DNA of 64,000 bases from Acuticoccus kalidii (GTDB lineage: Bacteria; Pseudomonadota; Alphaproteobacteria; Rhizobiales; Amorphaceae): assembly GCF_021556395.1 (NCBI RefSeq), contig NZ_JAKGCS010000019.1, positions 1 to 64,000 on the forward strand, given 5' to 3'. The notes under the pieces were generated by a model. That model worked only from the letters and a program-made list of their open reading frames with translations. It was not told where the DNA came from and ran no database searches. The position numbers were made by a program, and so were the translations under genes. Positions 1 through 7,771 of this stretch are shown here, piece by piece (position 1 is the stretch's first letter; every line of letters begins with the position of its first letter).

Positions 1-1
1 C

Positions 2-17
2 TAGAGCACTTTCGGCT
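2..17 (+). repeat. Left terminal inverted repeat of the IS630 element plus TA target
   Basis: TAGAGCACTTTCGGCT is matched exactly by its reverse complement at 1022-1037. The outer TA is read as the duplicated target dinucleotide and the remaining 14 bases as the terminal repeat. Confidence 0.9.
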
Positions 18-78
18 TGCGGAGAATCGGGCAAATCAGATTCTGAGATGGTCGTGATCGCGTTCGGGAGTTCGCACG

Positions 79-429
79 ATGGCGCCGCTGTCCCATGATT
101 TGAGGGTTCGTCTCGCAAGAGCCGTCGATGCCGGCGGCTCGGCTCGCCAGGTGGCGGCCCGCTTCGATGTGAGCCCGTCGACCGTCGTCAAGCTGATGCA
201 GCGAGTGCGGGCGACCGGCAGCGTCGAGCCGGCCCGGATCGGCGGGTATCGCAAGCCGCTGCTGGCCGCTCACGAGGCAACGATCCGGGAGCTGGTGGCG
301 GCAAACGGGAGCATCACGCTCGTCGAGCTGAGGGCGGCCATCATCGCGCGCGGCGGCCCGGCGGTGTCGCTGTGGGCGGTCTGGTCGATGCTGCAACGGC
401 TCGGGCTCAGGCACAAAAAAAGTCGCTGA
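79..429 (+). CDS. IS630 transposase, N-terminal part (OrfA, helix-turn-helix)
   Basis: This 116-aa product resembles the DNA-binding half of IS630 transposases. A helix-turn-helix of the form RQVAARFDVSPSTVVKLMQR lies near residues 24-43, followed by a second winged-helix-like stretch (ITLVELRAAI). It ends with KKSR and stops just after a run of seven A residues (415-421). The catalytic part continues in the -1 frame (372-1022), so a -1 ribosomal or transcriptional slip on the A run would give a fused protein of about 315 aa, the usual IS630 length. A true inactivating frameshift cannot be excluded. Confidence 0.85.
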   Translation: MAPLSHDLRVRLARAVDAGGSARQVAARFDVSPSTVVKLMQRVRATGSVEPARIGGYRKPLLAAHEATIRELVAANGSITLVELRAAIIARGGPAVSLWAVWSMLQRLGLRHKKSR

Positions 430-1022
430 AGGCGGCAGAGCAGAACCGCCCCGACGTCGCGAAGGCGCGCCGGCGCTGGCGCGGTTTCCAGGGTTTCATG
501 GATCCGGACCGCTTCGTCTTTCTCGACGAGACCGGAGCCTCAACCAACATGGTCCGCCGCACGGGCTGGGCCCCGAAGTCCGAGCGGCTCGTCGACCACA
601 CCCCGCACGGACACTGGCACACGACGACGTTCGTCGCTGGCCTCCGGGCGTCTGGGATCGTCGCGCCGCTCGTGCTGACCGGGCCGATGAACGGGCGGAC
701 CTTCCTCGCCTATGCCGAGCAGTTCCTCGCGCCAGCACTCTCGCCGGGCGACGTCGTGGTGATGGACAACCTCGCGGCGCACAAGGTCGCCGGGGTGCGC
801 GAGGCGATCGCCGCGGCCGGCGCCAGCATCCTCTACCTGCCGCCCTACAGCCCCGACCTCAACCCGATCGAGATGGCCTTCGCCAAGCTGAAGGCGCTCC
901 TGCGAAAGGCGGCCGCACGAACCCGCGACGAACTGTGGGATACGATTGGCGCACTCCTCGCCCGCTTCGATCCCGACGAATGTCGCCGCTACATCCGCCA
1001 CTGCGGCTATGAGTACGACTGA
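372..1022 (+). CDS. IS630 transposase, catalytic DDE part (OrfB)
   Basis: This frame carries the DDE_3 catalytic core. The first Asp is in VFLDETGAST, the second in VVMDNLAAHK and the Glu in LNPIEMAFAKLKALLRK, with the typical PPYSPDLNPIE signature. The frame is open from 372 and overlaps OrfA, but it lacks the DNA-binding domain, so it probably works only as a fusion made by slippage at 415-421. Its stop codon lies inside the right inverted repeat. All three acidic residues are present, so the element may be active if the slip occurs. Confidence 0.88.
   Translation: MGGLVDAATARAQAQKKSLKAAEQNRPDVAKARRRWRGFQGFMDPDRFVFLDETGASTNMVRRTGWAPKSERLVDHTPHGHWHTTTFVAGLRASGIVAPLVLTGPMNGRTFLAYAEQFLAPALSPGDVVVMDNLAAHKVAGVREAIAAAGASILYLPPYSPDLNPIEMAFAKLKALLRKAAARTRDELWDTIGALLARFDPDECRRYIRHCGYEYD
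415..421 (+). other. A7 slippery run linking OrfA and OrfB
   Basis: Seven consecutive A residues lie 8 bases before the OrfA stop, exactly where the OrfB frame (-1) overlaps. In the OrfA frame they read AAA AAA A. Homopolymer A runs support -1 ribosomal slippage or transcriptional slippage in many IS elements. That it is used here is inferred. Confidence 0.6.
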
Positions 1023-1037
1023 GCCGAAAGTGCTCTA
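1022..1037 (-). repeat. Right terminal inverted repeat of the IS630 element plus TA target
   Basis: AGCCGAAAGTGCTCTA mirrors the left end at 2-17 without mismatch. The transposase stop codon TGA (1020-1022) runs into its first base. Confidence 0.9.
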
Positions 1038-1103
1038 ATCCCCGCCTGCGAAGGCGGCCGTACCCTTCTCGCGCGAAACGCAGCATCGAGAAGGACACCG
1101 ACC

Positions 1104-1373
1104 ATGCCTGCCGACAATCCCTTCCAATCCTATCAGCGGAGCGCATCGGCGCCCGCGAGCGACGCCTTCACCGTGACGCCGAGCGACGGGACCGATCTCG
1201 CCACCGTGGCGCGCGGTCTCTTTGTCGGCGGTGCCGGCAACGTCAACGTGGTGACCCTTGGCGGGACGACGGTGATGTTTCCGGGCGTCGCCGCCGGCAC
1301 CATCCTGCCGTGCGGCGTCACGCGCGTTCTTGCGACCGATACCACCGCGACCAACATCGTGGCGCTCGTCTGA
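1104..1373 (+). CDS. GTA-type head-spike base protein (RCAP_Rcc01079-like)
   Basis: The 89-aa product has the pattern of the small spike base family named after Rhodobacter capsulatus rcc01079: an N-terminal NPFQSY segment, then FTVTPSDGTDLATVARGLFVGGAGNV, a GG-rich middle and an ending ATNIVALV. In R. capsulatus this protein forms the base of the gene transfer agent head spike. AGAAGGA lies about 9 bases upstream of the ATG. No other GTA or phage structural gene is visible nearby, which fits the known placement of head-spike genes outside the main GTA cluster. The IS630 element ends 68 bp upstream. The assignment rests on remembered family sequence. Confidence 0.7.
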   Translation: MPADNPFQSYQRSASAPASDAFTVTPSDGTDLATVARGLFVGGAGNVNVVTLGGTTVMFPGVAAGTILPCGVTRVLATDTTATNIVALV

Positions 1374-1390
1374 GGCCACGAAGGCCGTCG

Positions 1391-3691
1391 CTAAGCGGTT
1401 TCCCTCGCGCGGATCTGGGCCATGATGCGGGCGGGGGAGATCGGCAGGTGCGTCACGAACCCGGGTGCGGACAGGGCGGCATCGACCGCCGAGGCGATCG
1501 CCGCGCCGATTCCGGTGAAGCCGCCATCCATCGCGCCCTTGATGCCGAGCGGGTTGAGCGGCGTCGGCGCGGCCTCGGAGACCAGAACCTCGATATCGGG
1601 AAGCTCGCACGCGGTCGGGACGGGATAATCCGCATAGTTGATGGCGCGCGGATCGCCGAGCCCCGACACGTCGAGAGCCGTATAGAGCGCGCCGGCGATG
1701 CCTTCGAGGGCGCCGCTCGCAAGCTGGCTCTCGACGAGCGCCGGATTGACCGCGTTGCCGACATCGTAGGCGACGAAGGCGCGCGGAATGCGGACCATGC
1801 CGGTCTGCTTGTCGATCTCGGCGAGAACGATATGGACGCCATAGGGGAAGCTCAAGCCGTCGGCCTTCGCCGAGCCTTCGGTGACGAGGCCGCGCCCGCC
1901 CCGGTCCGACAGGAGGCCGCCGGGCTCGAGTGCCGCCGCGATGTCGCCGAGCGAAAGCGCGACGCCGAAATGACGGTCCGCCTCGCGAATCCGGCCGGAC
2001 TGGATGGTGAGACGGTCGCCGGTATCGTCGAGAAGCGCTTGCGCGGCGTCGAGGATCAACTCGCGTGCCGCCTCGGCCGCATATTGCGCCGCGGTGATGA
2101 CGAGTTCAGCGCTTGGCGGCACCGGCGATGACACGGTGTGGATCCGGTCGGTCTCGCCGGTCCTCACGCGGACCGTGTCGTAGTCGACGCCGACGATATC
2201 GGCGACGACCTGGGCAATCGTCGTCGGCATGCCCTCGCCGAGATCGCTCGCGGCGGTGACGATCTCGACGATGCCGATGCGGTCGACCGACAGGCGGACA
2301 TGGGCGGCCTCGCCCATTCCGGCGACGTCCACGAACGCCGCGCAGCCGAGGCCGACGAGCTCGCCCTTCGCGCGCCGGTCGTCGGTGCGCTGGCGCAAGA
2401 GCTCGAGCGAGAAATGCTTCATCGTCTGGTCGACGAGATGCTGATAGCGGCCGCTGTCATAGACGATCGGGCGGCCGAGCGCGGCAAGGTGGCGATCGTG
2501 CGGCAGATCTTCGGGGGCGAGAAGGTTGCGCGTGCGGATCTCGAACGGATCGGCGCCCAAAGCGGCGGTGACGGCGTCGAGCAGGCGCTCGCGCACGAAT
2601 GTCGCCTCGGCCCGTCCCGCGGCCCGGAAGCTGCCGGCGGGGGTGCGGTTCGTCATGCGCACGTGGGCGGTGCCGCGAAAAGCCTTGAAGCGGTAGGGGC
2701 CCGGCAGCATCGCGGTGAGGAACTCGGCGACCATCATGCCCTCGGCGCGGACATAGGCTCCGGCGTCGATCATCACGTCGACATCGAGGCCGAGGAGCGT
2801 GCCGTCCGGACCGACCGCGGCGCGCGCCTTCGCGGTCATGCCGCGGGTCTGAGCGGCGGCGTGAAGGTGTTCGCGCCGATCCTCCACCCAGGCGACGGGG
2901 CGCGCCAGAACGCGTGCGGCATGGGTGACGAGCACGTCTTCCGGGTCGATCTCGCCGTGCGCACCGCTGCCGCCGCCGAGATTGGGGACGTGGACGGCGA
3001 TCCCGGCGCGCGGGAGGCCGAGCATCGCGGCGAGCGTGTCGCGATGATGGGGTGCCGAGCGGGCCGGGGCCCACAGGTCTACGATATCGCGCGCCGGATC
3101 CCATTGGGCGAGGAGGCTGCGCGTTTCCGCCGGAACGGCCCCGTCACGGGCGAGATCGACCTCGATGGCGACGACATGGGCGGCGCTCTGGAAGGCGCTG
3201 CCGAGATCGCCGAAGGCCTTGCGCACCGTCGCCGCTTCGTTGGACCGGGCGGCGTCCATCACGTTGGGGATCGGTCCGGCAGGGTCGAGTGTCGGCTCGA
3301 GCGGCGCGATGTCGAGTGCGACGCGCTCGGCCGCGTCGTCCGCGGCGGCCGCGCTCTCGGCGAACACCGCTGCGACGGGCTCGCCGACATAGCGCACGAG
3401 ATCGCGGGCGAGGATGGGCTGGAGGAATGACGCGATCGCGGCCGGCGCCGGGCCGCGCACCGGGATCGGCGGGATCGCCGCGATGTCGGCCGCAGTCCAC
3501 ACCGCGACGACGCCTGCGACGTCGAAGGCGGAGCTGGTGTCGACGTCCTTCAGCCGGCCGAACGCCACAGGGGAGCGCACGATGCGCATATGGAGCTGAC
3601 GCGGAAAGGCGAAATCCGCCACGAATCGACCGCGTCCGGTGACGAGCGCGCGGTCCTCGATGCGGGAGAGGGAGCGGCCGGAGTGCTTCAT
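1391..3691 (-). CDS. Molybdenum hydroxylase large subunit (CoxL/XdhB-like, aldehyde oxidase family)
   Basis: The 766-aa product is the molybdopterin-binding subunit of a xanthine dehydrogenase/CO dehydrogenase-family enzyme. The N-terminal domain (SRIEDRALVTGRGRFVADF) is followed by the Moco-binding domain with GSFRAAGRAEATFVRERLLD. The ATG at 3691 overlaps the stop of the Fe-S subunit (ATGA), indicating translational coupling in an M-S-L operon. Near the C-terminus, where relatives have KGxGE with the catalytic base Glu, this protein reads KGAMDGG, with Asp at about residue 722. The CoxL AYxCSFR active-site loop is absent, so it is unlikely to be a true CO dehydrogenase. The substrate is unknown. 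Confidence 0.85.
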   Translation of the reverse strand: MKHSGRSLSRIEDRALVTGRGRFVADFAFPRQLHMRIVRSPVAFGRLKDVDTSSAFDVAGVVAVWTAADIAAIPPIPVRGPAPAAIASFLQPILARDLVRYVGEPVAAVFAESAAAADDAAERVALDIAPLEPTLDPAGPIPNVMDAARSNEAATVRKAFGDLGSAFQSAAHVVAIEVDLARDGAVPAETRSLLAQWDPARDIVDLWAPARSAPHHRDTLAAMLGLPRAGIAVHVPNLGGGSGAHGEIDPEDVLVTHAARVLARPVAWVEDRREHLHAAAQTRGMTAKARAAVGPDGTLLGLDVDVMIDAGAYVRAEGMMVAEFLTAMLPGPYRFKAFRGTAHVRMTNRTPAGSFRAAGRAEATFVRERLLDAVTAALGADPFEIRTRNLLAPEDLPHDRHLAALGRPIVYDSGRYQHLVDQTMKHFSLELLRQRTDDRRAKGELVGLGCAAFVDVAGMGEAAHVRLSVDRIGIVEIVTAASDLGEGMPTTIAQVVADIVGVDYDTVRVRTGETDRIHTVSSPVPPSAELVITAAQYAAEAARELILDAAQALLDDTGDRLTIQSGRIREADRHFGVALSLGDIAAALEPGGLLSDRGGRGLVTEGSAKADGLSFPYGVHIVLAEIDKQTGMVRIPRAFVAYDVGNAVNPALVESQLASGALEGIAGALYTALDVSGLGDPRAINYADYPVPTACELPDIEVLVSEAAPTPLNPLGIKGAMDGGFTGIGAAIASAVDAALSAPGFVTHLPISPARIMAQIRARETA

Positions 3692-4173
3692 GATCCGTCC
3701 GCGCGCATCGCGATCTGTCCGGCCTTCAACGCCCGCAACACGGTCTGATATCCCGTGCATCGACACAGATTCGCGCCGAGGAGGCGGGTGAGGGCGGCCT
3801 CGTCCATGTCGGGCTCGCGCGTCAAGGCGCCGACGGCGAGCATCAGGAGGCCGGGCGTGCAGTAGCCGCAGCCGACCGCATTGTGGTCGAGGAGCGCCTG
3901 TTGCAGCGGGTGGAGCGTCTCCCCGTCGGAAAGGCCCTCGACGGTGCAAATGGCGCTCCCGTCGGCCTGGACCGCGAAGAGGAGGCAGGCCCGTATCGGC
4001 GCGCCGTCGAGAAGAATGGTGCAGGCCCCGCACACACCCTCGTCGCAACCGACATGCGTGCCGGTGAGGCGGCATTCGTCGCGCAGGGCATCGGCGAGGC
4101 TGGTGCGCGGCTCGACGCGGATCGTGCGCCGCTCGCCGTTCACCTCGAAGGTGACGTCGACCATACCGGTCAT
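3688..4173 (-). CDS. Molybdenum hydroxylase small [2Fe-2S] subunit (CoxS-like)
   Basis: The 161-aa protein has both cluster motifs. The plant-ferredoxin-like N-terminal domain contains CDEGVCGACTILLDG, and the C-terminal helical domain contains GCGYCTPG and NLCRCTGYQ. These carry electrons from the molybdenum centre to FAD. The length is typical of the family. Start is ATG 4173 (MTGMVDV); ATG 4164 (MVDV) is an alternative. It lies 19 bp after the FAD subunit and overlaps the large subunit by 4 bp. Confidence 0.92.
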   Translation of the reverse strand: MTGMVDVTFEVNGERRTIRVEPRTSLADALRDECRLTGTHVGCDEGVCGACTILLDGAPIRACLLFAVQADGSAICTVEGLSDGETLHPLQQALLDHNAVGCGYCTPGLLMLAVGALTREPDMDEAALTRLLGANLCRCTGYQTVLRALKAGQIAMRADGS

Positions 4174-4192
4174 GAGGCTGTCCGCGGCGCGA

Positions 4193-5050
4193 TCACCGGA
4201 ACGACCTGTCGAGCGCGCGCGAGACGGCCGCGCGGGTCAATTCGCGCCGATAATCGGCGTCGGCGGCGAGGTCGGACACCGGATCGACGGCGCTCGCCAC
4301 GAGGTCGGCGACCTCGCGAAAGAGCTGCCGGGTCGGCTCGCGGCGCTCCAGCATCGCCTCGGCCTCGGGGATCCGCCGGGGCGTCGCCTCGACGCCGCCG
4401 ACGCCGAGGCGGACCTTGGTCATCTCGTCCTCGTCGCGCTGGTAGACGACGAGTGTCGAGGCGAGCGCATAGTCGCCGCTGCGTCGGCAGATCTCGGAAA
4501 AGCCGTAGCGGGTCGCGGCGGGGAGGAGGGGAATCTGCGCCTCAATGATCATCTCGTCGTCGGCGAGGGTGGTGTCCATCATGCTTTCGAAAAAGTCGGC
4601 CGCTTCGATATTGCGCACGCCGCGCGTCATCGAGCGGACGAGGAGCTCGGCGCCGAGAACAACGCTCGCGAGACACCATTCCGCCGCGGGGTCCGCATGG
4701 GCGAGCGCGCCGCAGAAGGTGCCGCGCATGCGGATCGGAAGGTGGCCGATATGGCCGGAAAGCTCGGCGAGGATGGTGGAGAGCGGGCCGTTCGCCGACA
4801 GGCGCTCGAAATCGGCATGCCGCATCAACGGGGGAACGCGTAGACGACCGGCCGATATCGTGGGCAACGCGGCATTCTCGATCCGGTTGAGGTCGATGAG
4901 GACGGTCGGTCGCGCGAGGCGCGCGGTCATCGTCGGCACGAGGCTCTGACCGCCGGCGAGAAGGCGTGCGTCATCACCATGCTGCGACAGCACGGTCAAC
5001 GCCTCGTCGATCGACGTCGGTGCATGGTAGGCGAATGCTGCCGCTCTCAC
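4193..5050 (-). CDS. Molybdenum hydroxylase medium FAD-binding subunit (CoxM-like)
   Basis: The 285-aa product starts with AAFAYHAPTSIDEALTVLS and has the FAD pyrophosphate-binding motif LLAGGQSLVP and the second FAD loop GTFCGALAHADPAAEW, as in CoxM/CutM proteins. A GTG start at 5050 is chosen because it precedes the conserved N-terminus; the upstream 20 in-frame codons look non-homologous. It is the first gene of the operon and hands electrons from the Fe-S subunit to an acceptor. Confidence 0.88.
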   Translation of the reverse strand: MRAAAFAYHAPTSIDEALTVLSQHGDDARLLAGGQSLVPTMTARLARPTVLIDLNRIENAALPTISAGRLRVPPLMRHADFERLSANGPLSTILAELSGHIGHLPIRMRGTFCGALAHADPAAEWCLASVVLGAELLVRSMTRGVRNIEAADFFESMMDTTLADDEMIIEAQIPLLPAATRYGFSEICRRSGDYALASTLVVYQRDEDEMTKVRLGVGGVEATPRRIPEAEAMLERREPTRQLFREVADLVASAVDPVSDLAADADYRRELTRAAVSRALDRSFR

Positions 5051-5170
5051 AGCGCTCCCCCTGCGCCCTATCGTGTCGGAACAGTGTGCGAAGCCGGTGA
5101 GAGGGTGCAAGCCAAGGGGCGCCGCCCGGCCTCGCGTTTCACAGTTATCGCAGGTTCGACCCGTGCACCG

Positions 5171-6187
5171 TCAGAGACGGTGCCCGCTTCGGCGACGCTT
5201 GGTTGCGAGATAATCCGCGTTCTGCGGCGTCACCGGCCCGATGAGGGGGACCGGGGTGACGCGGATGCCGGATGATTCGAGGCCGGCCGCCTTCGCCGGA
5301 TTGTTGGTCATCAGGCGCACCTCCTCGAGGCCGAGCCGAGCGAGCACGGCCGCGGCGGCGGCATAATCGCGCTCATCATCGTGGTAGCCGAGCGCGACGT
5401 TGGCGTCGACGGTGTCGAGGCCGGCGTCCTGCAGGGCGTAGGCGCGCAGCTTGTTGACGAGGCCGATGCCGCGCCCCTCCTGCGCCGTATAAAGGAGGAC
5501 GCCGCCGTCACTCGCAATCCGGTCGAGGGCGAGGCGGAGCTGGGCGCCGCAATCACATTTCAGCGAACCGAAGATGTCGCCGGTGACGCACGAGGAGTGG
5601 ACCCGCACCAGCGTGCAAGGGACCATGTCGCCGACGGCGACCGCGCTGACACAGCCGCCGATCGCATTGCGGAACGCGGTGACGTTCGCCGTCGCGCCCG
5701 CTGCGAGGGGAACCGGGGCGCTCGCGATCGGCACGAAGGTGGAGGCAAGGGTCCGGCGGAAGGCGAGGACGTCGGCGACATCGACGGACAGTGTGCCCTC
5801 GGGCGCCGCGTCGACATGGCCGACGGTCATCGCGGGCAGTCGCTCGGCGAGCTTGGCGAGCTCGGTCGCCGCGCTCGCGAGGGCGCCGCCTTCGGTGATC
5901 TCCGCGCCGGCGAGTTCGGCCTCGCGGGCGCTCGCGAGCGCCATCAAGGCGGCGGCGTCCGCGCCGGGCAGGCGGATGAAGGACGGCGCTTCGCCGAGCG
6001 TCAGAAAGCTCGCCCGCGCGGTCGAGATCGCCAACGTGTCGGACAAAACCACGCCGCCATCGAGGGGCGCGACGAGGATTTTGCGCGTGCCGTCATCGAG
6101 GATCACCGGACGGCCCGCCCCGACCTCGCCGACACAGCGATGGGCGGCGATGAAGCCGGGCTCGTCGATCCGGCGGCGCGGCGTCAT
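5171..6187 (-). CDS. ribA: GTP cyclohydrolase II (RibA) with N-terminal extension
   Basis: The C-terminal 200 residues match GTP cyclohydrolase II: HSSCVTGDIFGSLKCDCG supplies the zinc-binding cysteines, AQEGRGIG the GTP loop, and MTNNPAK the conserved end motif. The enzyme opens GTP for riboflavin synthesis. At 338 aa it is longer than the roughly 200-aa enterobacterial RibA; the extra N-terminal part resembles a degenerate companion domain found in alphaproteobacterial homologues. The start MTPRRR at 6187 is preferred over the upstream in-frame ATG 6262. It is about 120 bp upstream of the flavoprotein operon on the same strand. Confidence 0.88.
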   Translation of the reverse strand: MTPRRRIDEPGFIAAHRCVGEVGAGRPVILDDGTRKILVAPLDGGVVLSDTLAISTARASFLTLGEAPSFIRLPGADAAALMALASAREAELAGAEITEGGALASAATELAKLAERLPAMTVGHVDAAPEGTLSVDVADVLAFRRTLASTFVPIASAPVPLAAGATANVTAFRNAIGGCVSAVAVGDMVPCTLVRVHSSCVTGDIFGSLKCDCGAQLRLALDRIASDGGVLLYTAQEGRGIGLVNKLRAYALQDAGLDTVDANVALGYHDDERDYAAAAAVLARLGLEEVRLMTNNPAKAAGLESSGIRVTPVPLIGPVTPQNADYLATKRRRSGHRL

Positions 6188-6463
6188 CGCGCCATCCCTC
6201 TGGGGCGAGAGGTGGGCGCCATGGGCGCGTCCGTCCTGGGCGGCGCTGGTGGGCATACGCAAAGTCTCACGCTCTTCGTCTCGATCCGGTCGTTCATGGT
6301 CCCGTCAGGTGAATTCGCGACGATCGGGCCGCGTGGCACCGACGGACACGGGAGCGGACTTGACATGGCCTTCAATTCGCGGCGAGGCAAGCCGAGGATG
6401 ACATGCCAGCCGCCCGCAAGACTTTGTCGACGGGGCCGCGGCCCGGTATCGTGATGCCTCTCA

Positions 6464-7771
6464 ATGCGCCTGGAGTTCCCCTTGGACAACGTTTCCTCCG
6501 CTCCACAATCGTCCGCGGGGCCGCTCGCCGGCATCCTCGTGCTCGACATGTCTCGCATTCTTGCCGGGCCGACTGCGACACAGCTTCTCGGCGATCTCGG
6601 GGCGGACATCATCAAAATCGAGCGCGCCGGCGTCGGTGACGACACACGCCGCTGGGGCCCGCCCTTCGTGCAGGATCACGAGGGCAAGGATACCGCCGAA
6701 AGCGCTTATTATCTTGCGGCAAATCGCAACAAGCGGTCGCTCGCGTTGGATCTTTCCACCGCGGAGGGGCAGGAGATCTGCCGCCTGATCGCGGCGAAGG
6801 CCGATTTCGCGATCGAGAATTTCAAGGTCGGCGGCGCCGCGCGCATGGGGCTCGATTATGCCTCGCTCTCGGCGATCAATCCCCGCCTGATCTACGCTTC
6901 GATCACCGGCTTCGGGCAAACCGGACCGCTCGCGAGTCGTGCGGGCTATGATTTCATGGCACAGGGGCGCGGTGGCATCATGAGCGTCACCGGCGAGCGG
7001 GACGACAAAGGCGGCACGCCGCAAAAGGTCGGCGTCGGCATCGCCGACGTGATGACGGGGATGTACGCGACCGTCGCGCTCCTCGCCGCCCTCGAGGCCC
7101 GGCACCAGACGGGGCGCGGGCAGTATATCGACCTGTCGCTGTTCGACTGCCAGCTCGCCTGGCTCGTCAACCAGGGAACGAGCCACCTGATGACCGGCGA
7201 GACGCCGACCCGTCTCGGCAACGGCCATCCGACCATCGTCCCTTATAATGCGTTCGAGGCGTCGGACGGGATGTTCATCCTTGCGATCGGCAATGACGGT
7301 CAGTTCGCGAAATTCTGCGCGGCGGCCGGTGAGCCGGCGCTCGCTCACGACCCGCGCTTTCAGACGAACCGGGCGCGCGTCGAGAATCGCGATGCGATCG
7401 AGGCGGAGGTCAACCGGCTGACGCGGCAGAAGACGGCGGCCGAATGGTCGGCGATCCTCGACCCGCTCGGCGTGCCGACCGGGCCGATCAACACGATCGC
7501 ACAGGCCTTCGCCGAACCGCAGGCCGAGGCGCGCGGGGCCCGTGTGCGCCAGCCGCACCCGATCTCGGCGACCGGCTCGGTCGATACCATCGGCAACCCG
7601 ATCAAATATTCCGACACGAAAGTGACCTATCGCCGTCCGCCCCCGATGGTCGGCGAACATTCGCGCGAGGTGCTGCGGGAAATTCTCGGCTTCGACGAGG
7701 CGCGGATCGATGCGCTCGCCGAAGCGGGCGCCGTCGATCTCGGCAAGGCCGAGCGGGAGGCCGTGTCGTGA
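6464..7771 (+). CDS. CaiB/BaiF family (class III) CoA-transferase
   Basis: The 435-aa protein has the class III CoA-transferase fold: VLDMSRILAGPTATQLLGDLGADIIKIE near the N-terminus, an AANRNKRSLALDL segment and the ITGFGQTGP motif. The catalytic aspartate of the family should be the one in IDLSLFDCQ. The family moves CoA between carboxylic acids. Start is ATG 6464; a TTG at 6482 would shorten it slightly. Its stop overlaps the GTG of the next gene (GTGA). Pairing with a ThDP enzyme recalls formyl-CoA transferase/oxalyl-CoA decarboxylase, but oxalate specificity is not shown by the sequence. Confidence 0.88.
   Translation: MRLEFPLDNVSSAPQSSAGPLAGILVLDMSRILAGPTATQLLGDLGADIIKIERAGVGDDTRRWGPPFVQDHEGKDTAESAYYLAANRNKRSLALDLSTAEGQEICRLIAAKADFAIENFKVGGAARMGLDYASLSAINPRLIYASITGFGQTGPLASRAGYDFMAQGRGGIMSVTGERDDKGGTPQKVGVGIADVMTGMYATVALLAALEARHQTGRGQYIDLSLFDCQLAWLVNQGTSHLMTGETPTRLGNGHPTIVPYNAFEASDGMFILAIGNDGQFAKFCAAAGEPALAHDPRFQTNRARVENRDAIEAEVNRLTRQKTAAEWSAILDPLGVPTGPINTIAQAFAEPQAEARGARVRQPHPISATGSVDTIGNPIKYSDTKVTYRRPPPMVGEHSREVLREILGFDEARIDALAEAGAVDLGKAEREAVS

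Larger units (their letters stand above)
4..1035 (+). mobile_element. IS630-family insertion sequence, apparently complete
   Basis: Perfect inverted ends (GAGCACTTTCGGCT at 4-17 and its reverse complement at 1022-1035) are each flanked by TA (2-3 and 1036-1037), the target duplication expected of IS630/Tc1-mariner elements. Between them lie two overlapping reading frames that together make one DDE transposase. The right end overlaps the transposase stop codon, so the element is compact, about 1.03 kb. It sits 68 bp upstream of the spike base gene at 1104 and may have separated that gene from its former upstream neighbour. The perfect ends suggest a recent insertion. Confidence 0.9.

Noticed and set aside
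1310..4843. Long plus-strand open frames opposite the molybdenum hydroxylase genes
   Set aside because: They are G+C-driven antisense shadows with Arg/Gly/Asp-rich low-complexity products and no family pattern.
1391..5050. Aerobic CO dehydrogenase (coxMSL)
   Set aside because: Subunit order fits, but the CoxL AYxCSFR active-site loop is absent.
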